This document shows, piece after piece, positions 7,333 through 15,854 of a DNA stretch of 64,000 bases (its first letter is position 1; each line of letters starts with the position of its first letter). The position numbers and the translations under genes are program-made. Source of the DNA: Pseudobutyrivibrio xylanivorans (GTDB lineage Bacteria; Bacillota; Clostridia; Lachnospirales; Lachnospiraceae); contig NZ_CP043028.1 of assembly GCF_008935055.1 (NCBI RefSeq), forward strand, positions 695,501 to 759,500. The letters are read 5' to 3'. The notes under the pieces are model-generated. The model searched no databases, was not told the origin of the DNA, and saw only the letters and a program-made list of their open reading frames with translations.

Positions 7333-7701
7333 CTATTTTTCTTTCTTATCAAGCATTCCAATATCCATTAAAGCTCTCACATATCCCATGACCCTGTCCC
7401 GCTGTGCATTATCAAGCTTAGAATAACCAGTAAGCAATTTCCCCATCTCAGATTCTTTACCAACTACATAATACTCTGGCTTATTTGCTCTGCCGCCATC
7501 CTCCTCTACACCTGATAATAACCACTCAGGTGTAACATTAAGAGTTTTACAGATAATCAGAATTTTATCCGAAGAAGGATTTGTGGCCTTCTTTCTCCAG
7601 TCACTGATTGTGCTCTGTGGAATACCTGTCCTTTCAGAAAACTCTTTCTGCGTCAGGTTAGATTCATCTATTAATCGAAGTATTCTCTCACTTACTGTCA
7701 T
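7333..7701 (-). CDS. XRE family helix-turn-helix regulator, likely antitoxin or repressor of the RES gene
   Basis: This 122-residue protein has a clear XRE helix-turn-helix at residues 3-58, with LTQKEFSERTGIPQSTISDWRK and the tail ICKTLNVTPEWLLSG. The C-terminal part (70-122) is short and helical and has no peptidase domain. I chose the ATG at 7701 because GGGGAAAAAG sits just before it; the frame continues upstream without a ribosome site. It precedes the RES gene by 53 bases on the same strand. An inverted repeat immediately upstream (7721-7767) is a candidate operator, consistent with autoregulation. Confidence 0.85.
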   Translation of the reverse strand: MTVSERILRLIDESNLTQKEFSERTGIPQSTISDWRKKATNPSSDKILIICKTLNVTPEWLLSGVEEDGGRANKPEYYVVGKESEMGKLLTGYSKLDNAQRDRVMGYVRALMDIGMLDKKEK

Positions 7702-7720
7702 CTTTTTCCCCTGTTTCCGG

Positions 7721-7767
7721 TTTGTGGAATATAAGATATTTACTATTTTACGTATTATATTCACAAA
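7721..7767 (-). promoter_or_regulatory. Inverted repeat upstream of the XRE gene, candidate operator
   Basis: TTTGTGGAATATAA (7721-7734) and TTATATTCACAAA (7755-7767) form an inverted repeat with one bulged base. It lies about 20-65 bases upstream of the XRE start codon, where a promoter would be. Its symmetry and position suit a dimeric repressor site; binding is not shown by sequence alone. Confidence 0.5.
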
Positions 7768-7868
7768 AAATATCGGTGTCAACCCCAAATCGAACTTTTG
7801 TTTTTGCGACAATTTCGTAACGGGTCAGACACCAATGTGTAATGTGTAAAGGTGTAAAGGCCAACCTT

Positions 7869-8294
7869 TTATGGCTGACCAATCTCTCCATTCATTATAT
7901 GAAAAATACGTTGCTCATCCCATAACCCATTTGGAAATATAGATAATTCATCTTTATGCTTTCTGATAATTCTAACTGGCTTATCACCAGAATTATCATA
8001 AACGTGCAAAATGTCACATATGTTGAGCAATGTATTTATATTATTTAACGACTTCCAATACCTAGATATTATTTTATTTTTCTCAACATCATGTCCACCA
8101 CCTGCTACTCTGGACTTTATTCTAGCAACATTTATTTCCGGATTTGATGTTAGAACAAAAACCCCTTTGATAAAATATCCCTCACCCTTTGCCTTCTCCA
8201 ATATATCCAATTTGTACTTAGAAGATAAAACCGTTTCAAAAGTAAAATCTCGTTTGTAGTCAAAAGTATTACATATTTGCTTTCCCTTTATTCG
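7869..8294 (-). pseudogene. Zeta-toxin-like P-loop kinase, N-terminally truncated
   Basis: The frame opens after a TAA at 8297-8295 and reads KRDFTFETVLSSKYKL, GYFIKGVFVLTSNPEINVAR, then SRVAGGGHDVEKNKIISRYW and LHVYDNS. This is the C-terminal two thirds of the zeta/COG4185 kinase family, which phosphorylates UDP-GlcNAc-type sugars or other small molecules. The Walker A Gly-Lys-Ser/Thr segment and the first helix, about 60 residues, are missing. No good start site precedes the remaining part. Upstream (8295-8440) is an unrelated membrane-helix-like frame, and an IS21 copy begins at about 8441. It is most likely dead. Confidence 0.8.
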
Positions 8295-8455
8295 TTAGAT
8301 TAACAATTGATTTTTTTACAGCCAACCATAAAATAAAAATCAGGGTATCTACAATCACTCTCCCTGCTATTAAAACGAAATTATTCATAAAGTAAAATGC
8401 ACTTTCCTCGGAAAAATAGCAGCGATTCCAAATAGATGATGATTCTTGCAATATT

Positions 8456-8550
8456 CGGACAGCATTACTGTAACTCCCGGACAGCGTTCCTATAACATTC
8501 GGACAAGCAATCCTATAACTCTCGGACAAGGTTCCTGAAACATCCGGACA
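8456..8550 (+). repeat. Left-end IS21 repeats, five CGGACA units
   Basis: CGGACA starts at 8456, 8478, 8500, 8523 and 8545, that is every 22, 22, 23 and 22 bases. Sequences between units are related (TTCCTATAAC-like). These are the expected IstA binding repeats at an IS21 end. Confidence 0.8.
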
Positions 8551-8572
8551 AATGACATCGCAATTCTACTCA

Positions 8573-8600
8573 CTTAGAATGTATGTAAATACATTCTAAG
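8573..8600 (+). promoter_or_regulatory. Perfect 12-bp hairpin overlapping the istA ribosome site
   Basis: CTTAGAATGTAT (8573-8584) and ATACATTCTAAG (8589-8600) are perfect inverted arms around GTAA. The last arm bases (AAG) are the first bases of the AAGGAGGG ribosome site for istA. A transcript entering from outside would fold this hairpin and could hinder istA translation, a strategy known for other insertion sequences. An operator palindrome is the alternative. Confidence 0.6.
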
Positions 8601-8612
8601 GAGGGTAATGAA

Positions 8613-10178
8613 ATGAGGTGTCTACCAATGATGACTATTACTGAAATCCTTCGCTTGAAGGAAGAAATTCATCTAACTTGTCGTGAGATTGGAGAAGCAG
8701 CTGGCTGTTCAAAATCAACTGTTTCTGAAATTTTGTCACGCTGCAAAAAATGTGGGCTCACATACCAAGATGCTTTACAATTATCTCCTGCTAGAATTAA
8801 TGAGCTCATTTATCCTGACGCTTTTGGGCGTAAGCAATCCAAAGAAGAACCTGACTGGGAGGTTTATCACAAGGAGTTACTTGATAATCCAAGAAGAAAC
8901 CTCCAATACATTTGGCAGGAAGAATACCGTCCTGAGTATCCTGATGGATACAGTTACAGCAGATTCTGTGCCAAGTACAATGAGTGGAAAGACAACACTG
9001 GTAAAAATGTTGTCATGCCTCAGGAAAGAGAGCCAGGCAAGGAACTATTTATCGACTGGATTGGCGATACGCTCCCTTGTGTCGTGGATAACATCACAGG
9101 TGAAAAACATGAAGCTCATTTCTTTGTTACAACACTTGGTGACAGTTCGTATCCATTTGTTGAAGCTTTTCCTGATGAAACACAGCTTAACTGGAATCAG
9201 GCTCACATAGATGCCTTTGAGTGGTATGGTGGTTTGCCACGCATACTTGTTCCAGATAATTGCAAGACAGCTGTTGTGCATACAAACCTTTATGATCCAA
9301 AGATTAATGAGGCATACAATGCATTGGCTCGTCATTATCAGGTCGCTATTATTCCAGCAAGAGTGCGTAAGCCTCGTGATAAAGCCTCTGTTGAATCAGG
9401 TGTTGGCTGGCTTGAAACCTGGCTTCTTGAATGGCTTAAGGGACGAATCTATTACAGCTTTGAAGCTCTTAATCACGACATAAGAGAACGTGTCCTAGAG
9501 CTTGTTGAAGTAAAATTTAAGCATCGTCCTGGATCAAGAAGAAGTAACTTTATTGCTATAGATAAGCCAGCACTCAGGCCATTACCACAGGACCGTTTTG
9601 AAGCCTTTACAACTAGGAAAGTAAGCAAGGTGCCAAACAATTATCATGTAAAATTTGCTGATTTTTATTATTCTGTTCCGTATAGCTACTATAAGCGTAG
9701 TGTTGTAATTCATGCCTATGCTAAGAAGATTGAAATCTTCGATAGCGTTGGAAACAGAATCGCTATACACCAAAGAAGGTACGCAGGTCAGCGCTATGTA
9801 ACCACTACAGAGCATATGCCTGATAATCATAAAGCCATTGCTGAATTCAATGGATTAAATGGTACTTACTACAAGCAAAAGGCTTTTAGGATTGGTCCAA
9901 ACACCTTTAACTTTGTTGATAAGCTTTTAGCCTCTTATGAGTTTGAAGAGCAGGCTTATAAATCCTGCATGGCTGTAATAAACTTCAGCCATACTTATGG
10001 TGATACCAGAGTCGAGAATGCCTGTGAAAAAGCACTTAGTCTTAACTCTGTCACATATACAACCCTGAAAAACATTCTTAAGAATGGTCAGGATATGTTA
10101 CCAATTAAGCAAAGCAGTTCCGATGCGGACACTCCAACTCCACACCATGAAAATCTCCGTATCGGAGAATGGATGTAA
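8613..10178 (+). CDS. istA: IS21 family transposase IstA
   Basis: This is a 521-residue transposase. Residues 8-45 form a helix-turn-helix (LTCREIGEAAGCSKSTVSEIL). The integrase-type DDE core is in the middle: the first Asp in ELFIDWIGDTLP, the second in PRILVPDNCKTAV, and the Glu in KPRDKASVESGVGWLE. A beta-barrel-like C-terminal part follows (SKVPNNYHVKFADFYYSVP). AAGGAGGG precedes the ATG by 7 bases; an ATG 15 bases further in is an alternative. It works with the ATPase IstB encoded directly downstream. The length is normal for the family and there is no frameshift. Confidence 0.95.
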   Translation: MRCLPMMTITEILRLKEEIHLTCREIGEAAGCSKSTVSEILSRCKKCGLTYQDALQLSPARINELIYPDAFGRKQSKEEPDWEVYHKELLDNPRRNLQYIWQEEYRPEYPDGYSYSRFCAKYNEWKDNTGKNVVMPQEREPGKELFIDWIGDTLPCVVDNITGEKHEAHFFVTTLGDSSYPFVEAFPDETQLNWNQAHIDAFEWYGGLPRILVPDNCKTAVVHTNLYDPKINEAYNALARHYQVAIIPARVRKPRDKASVESGVGWLETWLLEWLKGRIYYSFEALNHDIRERVLELVEVKFKHRPGSRRSNFIAIDKPALRPLPQDRFEAFTTRKVSKVPNNYHVKFADFYYSVPYSYYKRSVVIHAYAKKIEIFDSVGNRIAIHQRRYAGQRYVTTTEHMPDNHKAIAEFNGLNGTYYKQKAFRIGPNTFNFVDKLLASYEFEEQAYKSCMAVINFSHTYGDTRVENACEKALSLNSVTYTTLKNILKNGQDMLPIKQSSSDADTPTPHHENLRIGEWM

Positions 10179-10192
10179 AGGAGGTGTCCATC

Positions 10193-10984
10193 ATGAATTA
10201 TCAAACTGCCGAGCAATTATCAGCCATGAAGCTGCATGCAATGCGTCTTGAGTATGCAAGACAGGATGAGTTACCAGCATCAGAAGATTTACCTTTTGAT
10301 GAGAGGATGGCAATGATTGTCACTGCTCAGTACGACGCAAGGCAACGGGCAAAAACTGACAGACTTATAAAACTAGCTTCTCTCAGAGAGCCAACGGCTA
10401 CGCTAGAGAACATCGATTTTGATCCCATCAGAAAACTCAAGAAAGCTGATGTGGCAAGGCTGTCTGATTGCCAGTGGATTAAAAATGGCAATAACCTAAT
10501 AATCACAGGCGCCACTGGTGTGGGTAAGACCTACTTGTTATCAGCCTTTGGTAGAGCGGCCTGCATCTTTGGCTATTCGGTTAGATGTTATAGAACTACA
10601 AGACTTCTAACTGACTTAACCATAGGCAAGGGCGATGGCTCCTACAATAAGCTGATGCGTGACTTGGTAAAACCTGATTTGCTCATTCTGGATGATTTTG
10701 GAATGAAACAACTGGACTTGCCAATGACTCAGGATTTCCTTGAGGTTGTAGAAGAACGTTACCATCATCAAAGAGCTATCGCTATTTCAGCACAGCTTCC
10801 AGTGAAGGAGTGGCCTTCGGTTTTCAAGGATCCAACTATTGCAGATGCGGTACTTGACAGAATCGTGCGAAACGCATATCGTTTCGACCTAAAAGGTCCA
10901 TCAAGAAGACCTACGGTGGAACATCAGCCAGCTGACGCTGGAGATGACAGTTCCAACGCAAACAATTATACTGAAGAAAAATAG
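10193..10984 (+). CDS. istB: IS21 helper ATPase IstB
   Basis: This is a 263-residue AAA+ ATPase that selects target DNA and activates IstA. The Walker A is GATGVGKTYL, the Walker B is LLILDDFG, and the IstB-type end RNAYRFDLKGPSRR is present. I chose ATG 10193, preceded by AAGGAGG about 8 bases upstream; an in-frame upstream codon at 10169 overlaps istA but lacks such a site. The short N-terminal domain with LSAMKLHAMRLEYARQ is typical. The protein appears complete. Confidence 0.95.
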   Translation: MNYQTAEQLSAMKLHAMRLEYARQDELPASEDLPFDERMAMIVTAQYDARQRAKTDRLIKLASLREPTATLENIDFDPIRKLKKADVARLSDCQWIKNGNNLIITGATGVGKTYLLSAFGRAACIFGYSVRCYRTTRLLTDLTIGKGDGSYNKLMRDLVKPDLLILDDFGMKQLDLPMTQDFLEVVEERYHHQRAIAISAQLPVKEWPSVFKDPTIADAVLDRIVRNAYRFDLKGPSRRPTVEHQPADAGDDSSNANNYTEEK

Positions 10985-10993
10985 ATGTCATCT

Positions 10994-11089
10994 TGTCAAC
11001 TTGGTACAGGAATCCTGTCCGGATGTTATTAGAACCATTGTCCGGATAATACAGGAACCATTGTCCGAATGTTACAGGATGCTTGTACC
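10994..11089 (-). repeat. Right-end IS21 repeats
   Basis: TGTCCG-type units occur at 10994 (variant TGTCAA), 11016, 11039, 11062 and 11084 (variant TGTACC), at 22-23 base steps. They are inverted relative to the left-end units, as expected for binding of the transposase at both ends. Confidence 0.75.
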
Positions 11090-11122
11090 AAATTGGCAAG
11101 AATAATCAAAATAGGACTAAAA

Positions 11123-11705
11123 TTAATTGTCTAAATAATGTATATATAGCAAATCCAATGAATTTCGCCCTATGAAAGCAAATGCTTTTCCAGTTCTTAA
11201 CTCTTCTATTCCTTGTGATAACTGTATTATAACTACACATCCTAATAGAGCCACCAAAACACATATCATAGAGCAAGGTTACGAGCGTGAAGCAATTTCT
11301 ATGTAAATTCCTTTTCCAAAAACAAGGTATATCCAAAAGAAAAAGCAACACACCCCAGCACCTTTCCATGCCAATGATTCCATATCTATATTATTAGCAA
11401 GATAATTACCACATTCCATAAATAACATAATAAGTGGCACAATATCCAAATCTTGTGGTAACTGTAAAAATGTACCAAGCCACATTCCCCAAAATGCGGA
11501 CATCAATAAAATTACAAATCTATATTTTTTTTATTTGGCAGTCAAATACTCTATAGAACAACTTTCCCCAAAATAATGCTACCAAAAACCAAAGTATTCC
11601 AATTCTATATATATACATTTAAATTGAAAAATGGTATATAATCTGCCACGTTCCCCCACAATAAAGAACTTAATTGTATATATGTATTCTGCACAAAGGA
11701 ATTTT
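11123..11705 (-). pseudogene. Acyltransferase-3 family membrane protein, decayed C-terminal part
   Basis: Joining three minus-strand frames gives a continuous acyltransferase-3-like protein end. It reads LWGNVADYIPFFNLNV, then ILWFLVALFWGKLFYRVFD, then RFVILLMSAFWGMWLG and LPQDLDIVPLIMLFMECGNYL. After a TAA near 11279 the same frame continues to FIGRNSLDLLYIHYLD, which is the typical last helix of these enzymes, and stops at 11123. At least two frame changes and one internal stop are needed, so it is inactive. The N-terminal catalytic His region is absent. An ATPase fragment abuts it at about 11700. Confidence 0.7.
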
Positions 11706-11828
11706 GTAAATGGTAGTTGATTTACCAAATCCATTAGGACCTGTTATAACAGTAATTCCACCACTATTAAGGACAAGCTCATAATCAAATCTACCAAACA
11801 ACCCATTGATTCGTATACATCTCAGCAT
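11670..11828 (-). pseudogene. N-terminal fragment of a P-loop ATPase
   Basis: A 52-codon frame starts at ATG 11828, with AAGGAG 9 bases upstream. It encodes LRCIRINGLFGRFDYEL, then ITVITGPNGFGKSTT, a textbook Walker A of SMC/RecF/OLD-type AAA ATPases with the usual preceding beta strands. Homology stops after about 42 residues, where the sequence joins the acyltransferase remnant. The start region is intact but everything after the P-loop is lost, so it is a deletion relic. Such ATPases often belong to defence systems, but too little remains to say which. Confidence 0.7.
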
Positions 11829-12109
11829 AAGTATAATCTCCTTCACTTCAGAACATTAATACAATTATATAAAAGAATACAGCCATACCTTATATAAGCA
11901 AACTAGGCGACAACATTACTTGCAATAGATAATCTAAACATGTCTTATATATGACCACTTAACGCTTTTTCTTTAATCAATTTCTATGTATCTTTAAAGA
12001 ATTTTTGTACGCCCTCAATCTTTAAGATAAAATATATATAAGATACTCATTTTTACCATTTACTATTATACAGCACTATTGATGACATTTATCGCAATTT
12101 TTTGTGCTA
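11829..12109. other. A/T-rich spacer between decayed genes and the glycan locus
   Basis: About 280 bases with no convincing gene. No strong terminator was found for the 12110 gene that ends here; A/T richness makes promoter hexamers unreliable. Confidence 0.5.
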
Positions 12110-14689
12110 TTATTTATTAGCTGACACCTTTACAAAATATTTTTCATCACCCACCCAATAGCATAAATCATTCTTAACACCAAGCGTTTTATTATTATTA
12201 TCAACATGTAAATTAAGCTTTGATAGCGAACTAGCATCAAGCTTGTTTAAAGTATGATTATTACTATCGTATGAATTTATAACAATACTTTTAGCTTCCA
12301 TTGCCGCAATATCATGCTTTTTTTTGGAATCAAGATTGACAAAAGCCACACTATTTTCAATTCTACCAAAATTATATGCTGCAAAAGAGCCAGTTCGGTA
12401 TCCACTAAGCACACCATTAACATAGCAATTAAGTATCGTTCCATTCTCTGAAACTTTGTATGCAAAGCTTCCAACGGACTCACCTGAAATAGAACAGTTC
12501 AAAACATTAAGATTGCACACTACTCCATCTAATTCACCAAAAACTCCCATATTCTCATCATCATCAGACATTGAATAATAGTTAATCAAAGAATAGCCCT
12601 GTCCATCATAGTAGCCAGAAAACTTAGCTCTTCTTTGTGTCCACCCAATTGGATTAATCGATGTAACACCATCAAAAACTATGTTTGCCGTTTGGACAAA
12701 ATAAGCATTAGAAAAAGTTTCTCCTGAATTAGTTGCATCTACAAGATATAAAAAATCCTCGATACTACCTATTTCATATGGTTTATGTTCAGTCCCATTC
12801 CCACTAAATTTATATTCATTGCTATAAGTTCTATTAAGGTTAAAACTCGAGATACAGACAATTGCACAAAATATAAGTGCAAGCACACAAACATCAATTT
12901 TAAAATATAATTTTTCAAGATTGATTCTAATAACTCTATTCAATAATAATCTCAAAGTTATTCTAAAAACTATTGAAATAATAATAAAATACAATAGTAC
13001 AGTAGAAGCTGCCATCGGCATTTGTAGATTATCTGTAATAACACGGCTATCAACCCAACTCATATATGGTAAACCCAATGGTAACATCATGGTTCCCAAC
13101 ATAATGAGCTCATTTTTTCTTATTTCATCAGTATTTTTTAGTGCAGCAAATATAGCTGGGTAATAAAGTACTAAAACATATGTAAATGAAAAAGCTGGAT
13201 ACCACACACATGCAGTAGCGATTAAGAATAATGCCTCCCATTTTTTTTCACAAAAATAAGCTGTTAACAGCAACACTACTGTGATACATACCAAAAACAA
13301 GTTCGATGATGAAATGTTCGTTCCCATTAATAAATTAAGCAAAAGTCTAAGATTCTCAAGACTTAAATTTTGTCCCACACCTTGACTAGTCATAACTGTA
13401 CCTGCAGCGCTTAATCCATTTAGAAACTCCTTGAACGTCTCTATTCCATCAAATGCAAAAAAAGGAATTATAAACAATAAAAAACCTATAATAGCCAAAT
13501 GTATTGTCTCTTTATACCTTTTTTTCTTTAATGTCATAATCCCGAACAAAGCCGGATATACTTTTATACTTGCGGCAAATGCTAACGCTATATATGCAAT
13601 GTATCTTTTCTTCTTTTCCTCAGAATCAAAATATAAATAATATACCAATAAAAATACTAATGTCAGTAATATTATATTTCCTCTCTGAAAAGCAAACATA
13701 ATAGGACCAGATAACAAAATAGCCAATATGTATTTTTTTTCACCGTAATTACAAAGAATTTTTTCAAATAATGTAGCTAAAATATACAAGACAATTAGCG
13801 CTGTCAATACAAATAGAAACATCGCGATACTATTATTTCTCAATTCTAAGCCTGGTTCAATTTGCTGTATGTCTAATGGCATAAATAAGTGCAATATTTT
13901 TAGTAATAAAAAACATATAGCTGGATAACTCGCTTTTAAATAATAAGGATCTTTATTATTAAGCAAAGCAAGCATATTAAAATGATCCATAAAACAATCT
14001 GTTCTATTGGGAAAGAAATATGTTCCCCAATAATAGCCATTTGATAAAAACATCAACAGCCAGAAAATCACTTCACCCACTATTAAAAATTTTAGAAACA
14101 TTTCAACAGTAGTATCACACATATGAACTTCTAATAATCTCAAAAATAAGACTATTAATATAAATATAATGGTAAATATAACACCTAACGTCAGCACAAA
14201 TTTACAATTAAAACTTGTAGTCTGCCTAAACAAAGTTATATCTTCAATTATTATAGATTTGTTTAAATTACCCTCAAATCGTATTTTTACACGCGTAGTT
14301 TCTGTAGGAAGATTTATACTTATTTTGCCGTCTATATTTCTCAGATATTCATATTCATAATCAGCTCCATCTGAATAAAATAATTTAATCGCTAGATTAT
14401 TATTTCCCAGATTATCAACTGTAACTGTAATCCTATCTACATTCTCTATACTCGGTAAAACTATATACGCAAAGGAATCCTTTCGATAGTATTCTTGTCC
14501 AGTCACCTCATATCCATACGCATAAACTGAATTTCCGTCTTTATATTGAGCAATAATAGTTTCACTATCGCCGAAATGAAATGTACCTGAAGCAATCCAT
14601 TCGCAAAGAATAAATGCTGATATAAAAACCCCTAATAATACTAGTCTATAATTTTTTTTTATTAAATTTTTATCTATCAATTTGACCAT
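12110..14689 (-). CDS. GT87-like membrane glycosyltransferase with C-terminal GLUG-like repeats
   Basis: This is an 859-residue polytopic protein. A signal-anchor helix (about 17-35) is followed by a beta-rich outer domain (about 36-155). A GT-C-type membrane part (about 160-610) then shows the GT87 traits: an Asp-rich loop (TDCFMDHFN), the FQRGN box and IKVYPALFGI. Residues 614-859 form a soluble repeat domain of GLUG/beta-helix type (FSGNGTEHKPYEIGSIEDF, INPIGW, YYDGQGYSL). GT87 enzymes use polyprenyl-phosphate sugars outside the membrane; the repeats may bind glycan or cell wall. It is a close paralogue of 29534-32128. Start choice is uncertain: AAAAGG touches the ATG, so the TTG three codons in may be used. 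It is the last gene of the locus. Confidence 0.75.
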   Translation of the reverse strand: MVKLIDKNLIKKNYRLVLLGVFISAFILCEWIASGTFHFGDSETIIAQYKDGNSVYAYGYEVTGQEYYRKDSFAYIVLPSIENVDRITVTVDNLGNNNLAIKLFYSDGADYEYEYLRNIDGKISINLPTETTRVKIRFEGNLNKSIIIEDITLFRQTTSFNCKFVLTLGVIFTIIFILIVLFLRLLEVHMCDTTVEMFLKFLIVGEVIFWLLMFLSNGYYWGTYFFPNRTDCFMDHFNMLALLNNKDPYYLKASYPAICFLLLKILHLFMPLDIQQIEPGLELRNNSIAMFLFVLTALIVLYILATLFEKILCNYGEKKYILAILLSGPIMFAFQRGNIILLTLVFLLVYYLYFDSEEKKKRYIAYIALAFAASIKVYPALFGIMTLKKKRYKETIHLAIIGFLLFIIPFFAFDGIETFKEFLNGLSAAGTVMTSQGVGQNLSLENLRLLLNLLMGTNISSSNLFLVCITVVLLLTAYFCEKKWEALFLIATACVWYPAFSFTYVLVLYYPAIFAALKNTDEIRKNELIMLGTMMLPLGLPYMSWVDSRVITDNLQMPMAASTVLLYFIIISIVFRITLRLLLNRVIRINLEKLYFKIDVCVLALIFCAIVCISSFNLNRTYSNEYKFSGNGTEHKPYEIGSIEDFLYLVDATNSGETFSNAYFVQTANIVFDGVTSINPIGWTQRRAKFSGYYDGQGYSLINYYSMSDDDENMGVFGELDGVVCNLNVLNCSISGESVGSFAYKVSENGTILNCYVNGVLSGYRTGSFAAYNFGRIENSVAFVNLDSKKKHDIAAMEAKSIVINSYDSNNHTLNKLDASSLSKLNLHVDNNNKTLGVKNDLCYWVGDEKYFVKVSANK

Positions 14690-14723
14690 CCTTTTGGAAA
14701 CATAGTTTTAGTTTAGGTATCTT

Positions 14724-15806
14724 TTATGTAGAAATCTTCATAATAAGATTTTTATATACACTACAACTTTTAATCCATAAGCTTAACATCATAAGAATAA
14801 ATGAAACCCCAAACGCAACTACTATACTAATAATCTTCTGATTATTTCCTGTATACTTTAGAAGTGTTGCCAATTCCTTTGGATGTTGCACCCAGACAAA
14901 ATGACCAAAAAAAAGCGCTCCGCTATACTTACCTAACCAAATAGCTATTCTATTCTCTTTCAACAATGATCCTATTATAGAAATATCGCTTAATGATATA
15001 GTCAGACCTATAACCATCAAGATAACAGCCTGTTCATCAAAAATACTATTATCTGAAGTATACAAGTGCATATGCAAAAGAATCAATACATAGCAAACTA
15101 TTTCCAACAAGGTAAAAACTATTACCTTCTTCTTACTTAGTTTTTTTTCATTTAATGAAACCGCCTGTTCATATACAAAACATCCCAACGAAATAAAAGC
15201 TATACTTCTTAGATTACCCGTATTAATTATTCCAAATAAATACTCCGCTGGCACGTTAAGAGTTCCATAAGTATGTATGAGTATACCTAGTATTAACATA
15301 GACAAAATCGGAGCTATCAATTTACAATACTCTGTATAGTGTCTTCTGACAAATGGATATATTATAGATATACCAATAAACATTGAAGACAAATACCATA
15401 CTATGCCAGAAACACTGGCTACTGGCATTCCAAAACTTTGTAAAAAAAGGAAATCATTTAATACATGCCTAAAGTAATTATAACTATGAATATCAACAAC
15501 TCCTATTAAAACAAAAAATAGTAGTCCAATAAATGTAGAGATAATCAATTCTGGGAATATTGCTAATATTCTCTTATATAAATACGAATATGTTTTTTTT
15601 ACAGTGCTGTGAATATCCTCTGTGTATTCATGCTCACATTCTTTTTTACAACTCTTTGCTATAAATGCGCCGGTAAGTATGTAAAAAAACTCAACACTCA
15701 AAAATCCCCCCCACATTGCCATATAACCTTCAAGCATCGCATGATGTGCTACTATTGCAATCGCAAATACAAACCTCAAAAATTCGATATTGCCTGCTCT
15801 TTTCAC
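14724..15806 (-). CDS. Acyltransferase-3 family (OatA/WecH-like) membrane O-acyltransferase
   Basis: This is a 360-residue integral membrane acyltransferase. It opens with the family signature: GNIEFLRFVFAIAIVAHH with the catalytic-type His, then GGFLSVEFFYILTGAFIAKS. About ten hydrophobic helices follow. These enzymes move acetyl or other acyl groups onto surface sugars at the membrane. Translation starts with GTG at 15806, GGAGG lying a few bases upstream. It sits between a Wzx-type flippase and the terminal GT87 gene, so it probably O-acylates the repeat unit or a lipid-linked sugar of this locus. A decayed relative lies at 11123-11705. Confidence 0.85.
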   Translation of the reverse strand: MKRAGNIEFLRFVFAIAIVAHHAMLEGYMAMWGGFLSVEFFYILTGAFIAKSCKKECEHEYTEDIHSTVKKTYSYLYKRILAIFPELIISTFIGLLFFVLIGVVDIHSYNYFRHVLNDFLFLQSFGMPVASVSGIVWYLSSMFIGISIIYPFVRRHYTEYCKLIAPILSMLILGILIHTYGTLNVPAEYLFGIINTGNLRSIAFISLGCFVYEQAVSLNEKKLSKKKVIVFTLLEIVCYVLILLHMHLYTSDNSIFDEQAVILMVIGLTISLSDISIIGSLLKENRIAIWLGKYSGALFFGHFVWVQHPKELATLLKYTGNNQKIISIVVAFGVSFILMMLSLWIKSCSVYKNLIMKIST

Positions 15807-15854
15807 GTATTATCCTCCGAAACATTTCTAAAAAGCACCTATAATTTATAAGCT

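Larger units (their letters stand above)
8441..11105 (+). mobile_element. Complete IS21-family insertion sequence
   Basis: It contains intact istA and istB in the standard order, with overlapping or closely spaced ends. Both flanks carry arrays of 22-23 bp repeats containing CGGACA, oriented inward as expected for the multiple transposase sites of this family. The outermost segments align with each other in inverse orientation: GATTCTTGCAAT at the left, and ATTCTTGCCAAT on the minus strand at the right. The exact tips are estimates. The element looks mobile. Confidence 0.85.

Noticed and set aside
8269..8529. 86-codon minus-strand frame across the IS21 left end
   Set aside because: Its first part is translated IS21 terminal repeats; only the stretch near 8295-8440 looks like an old membrane-helix fragment.
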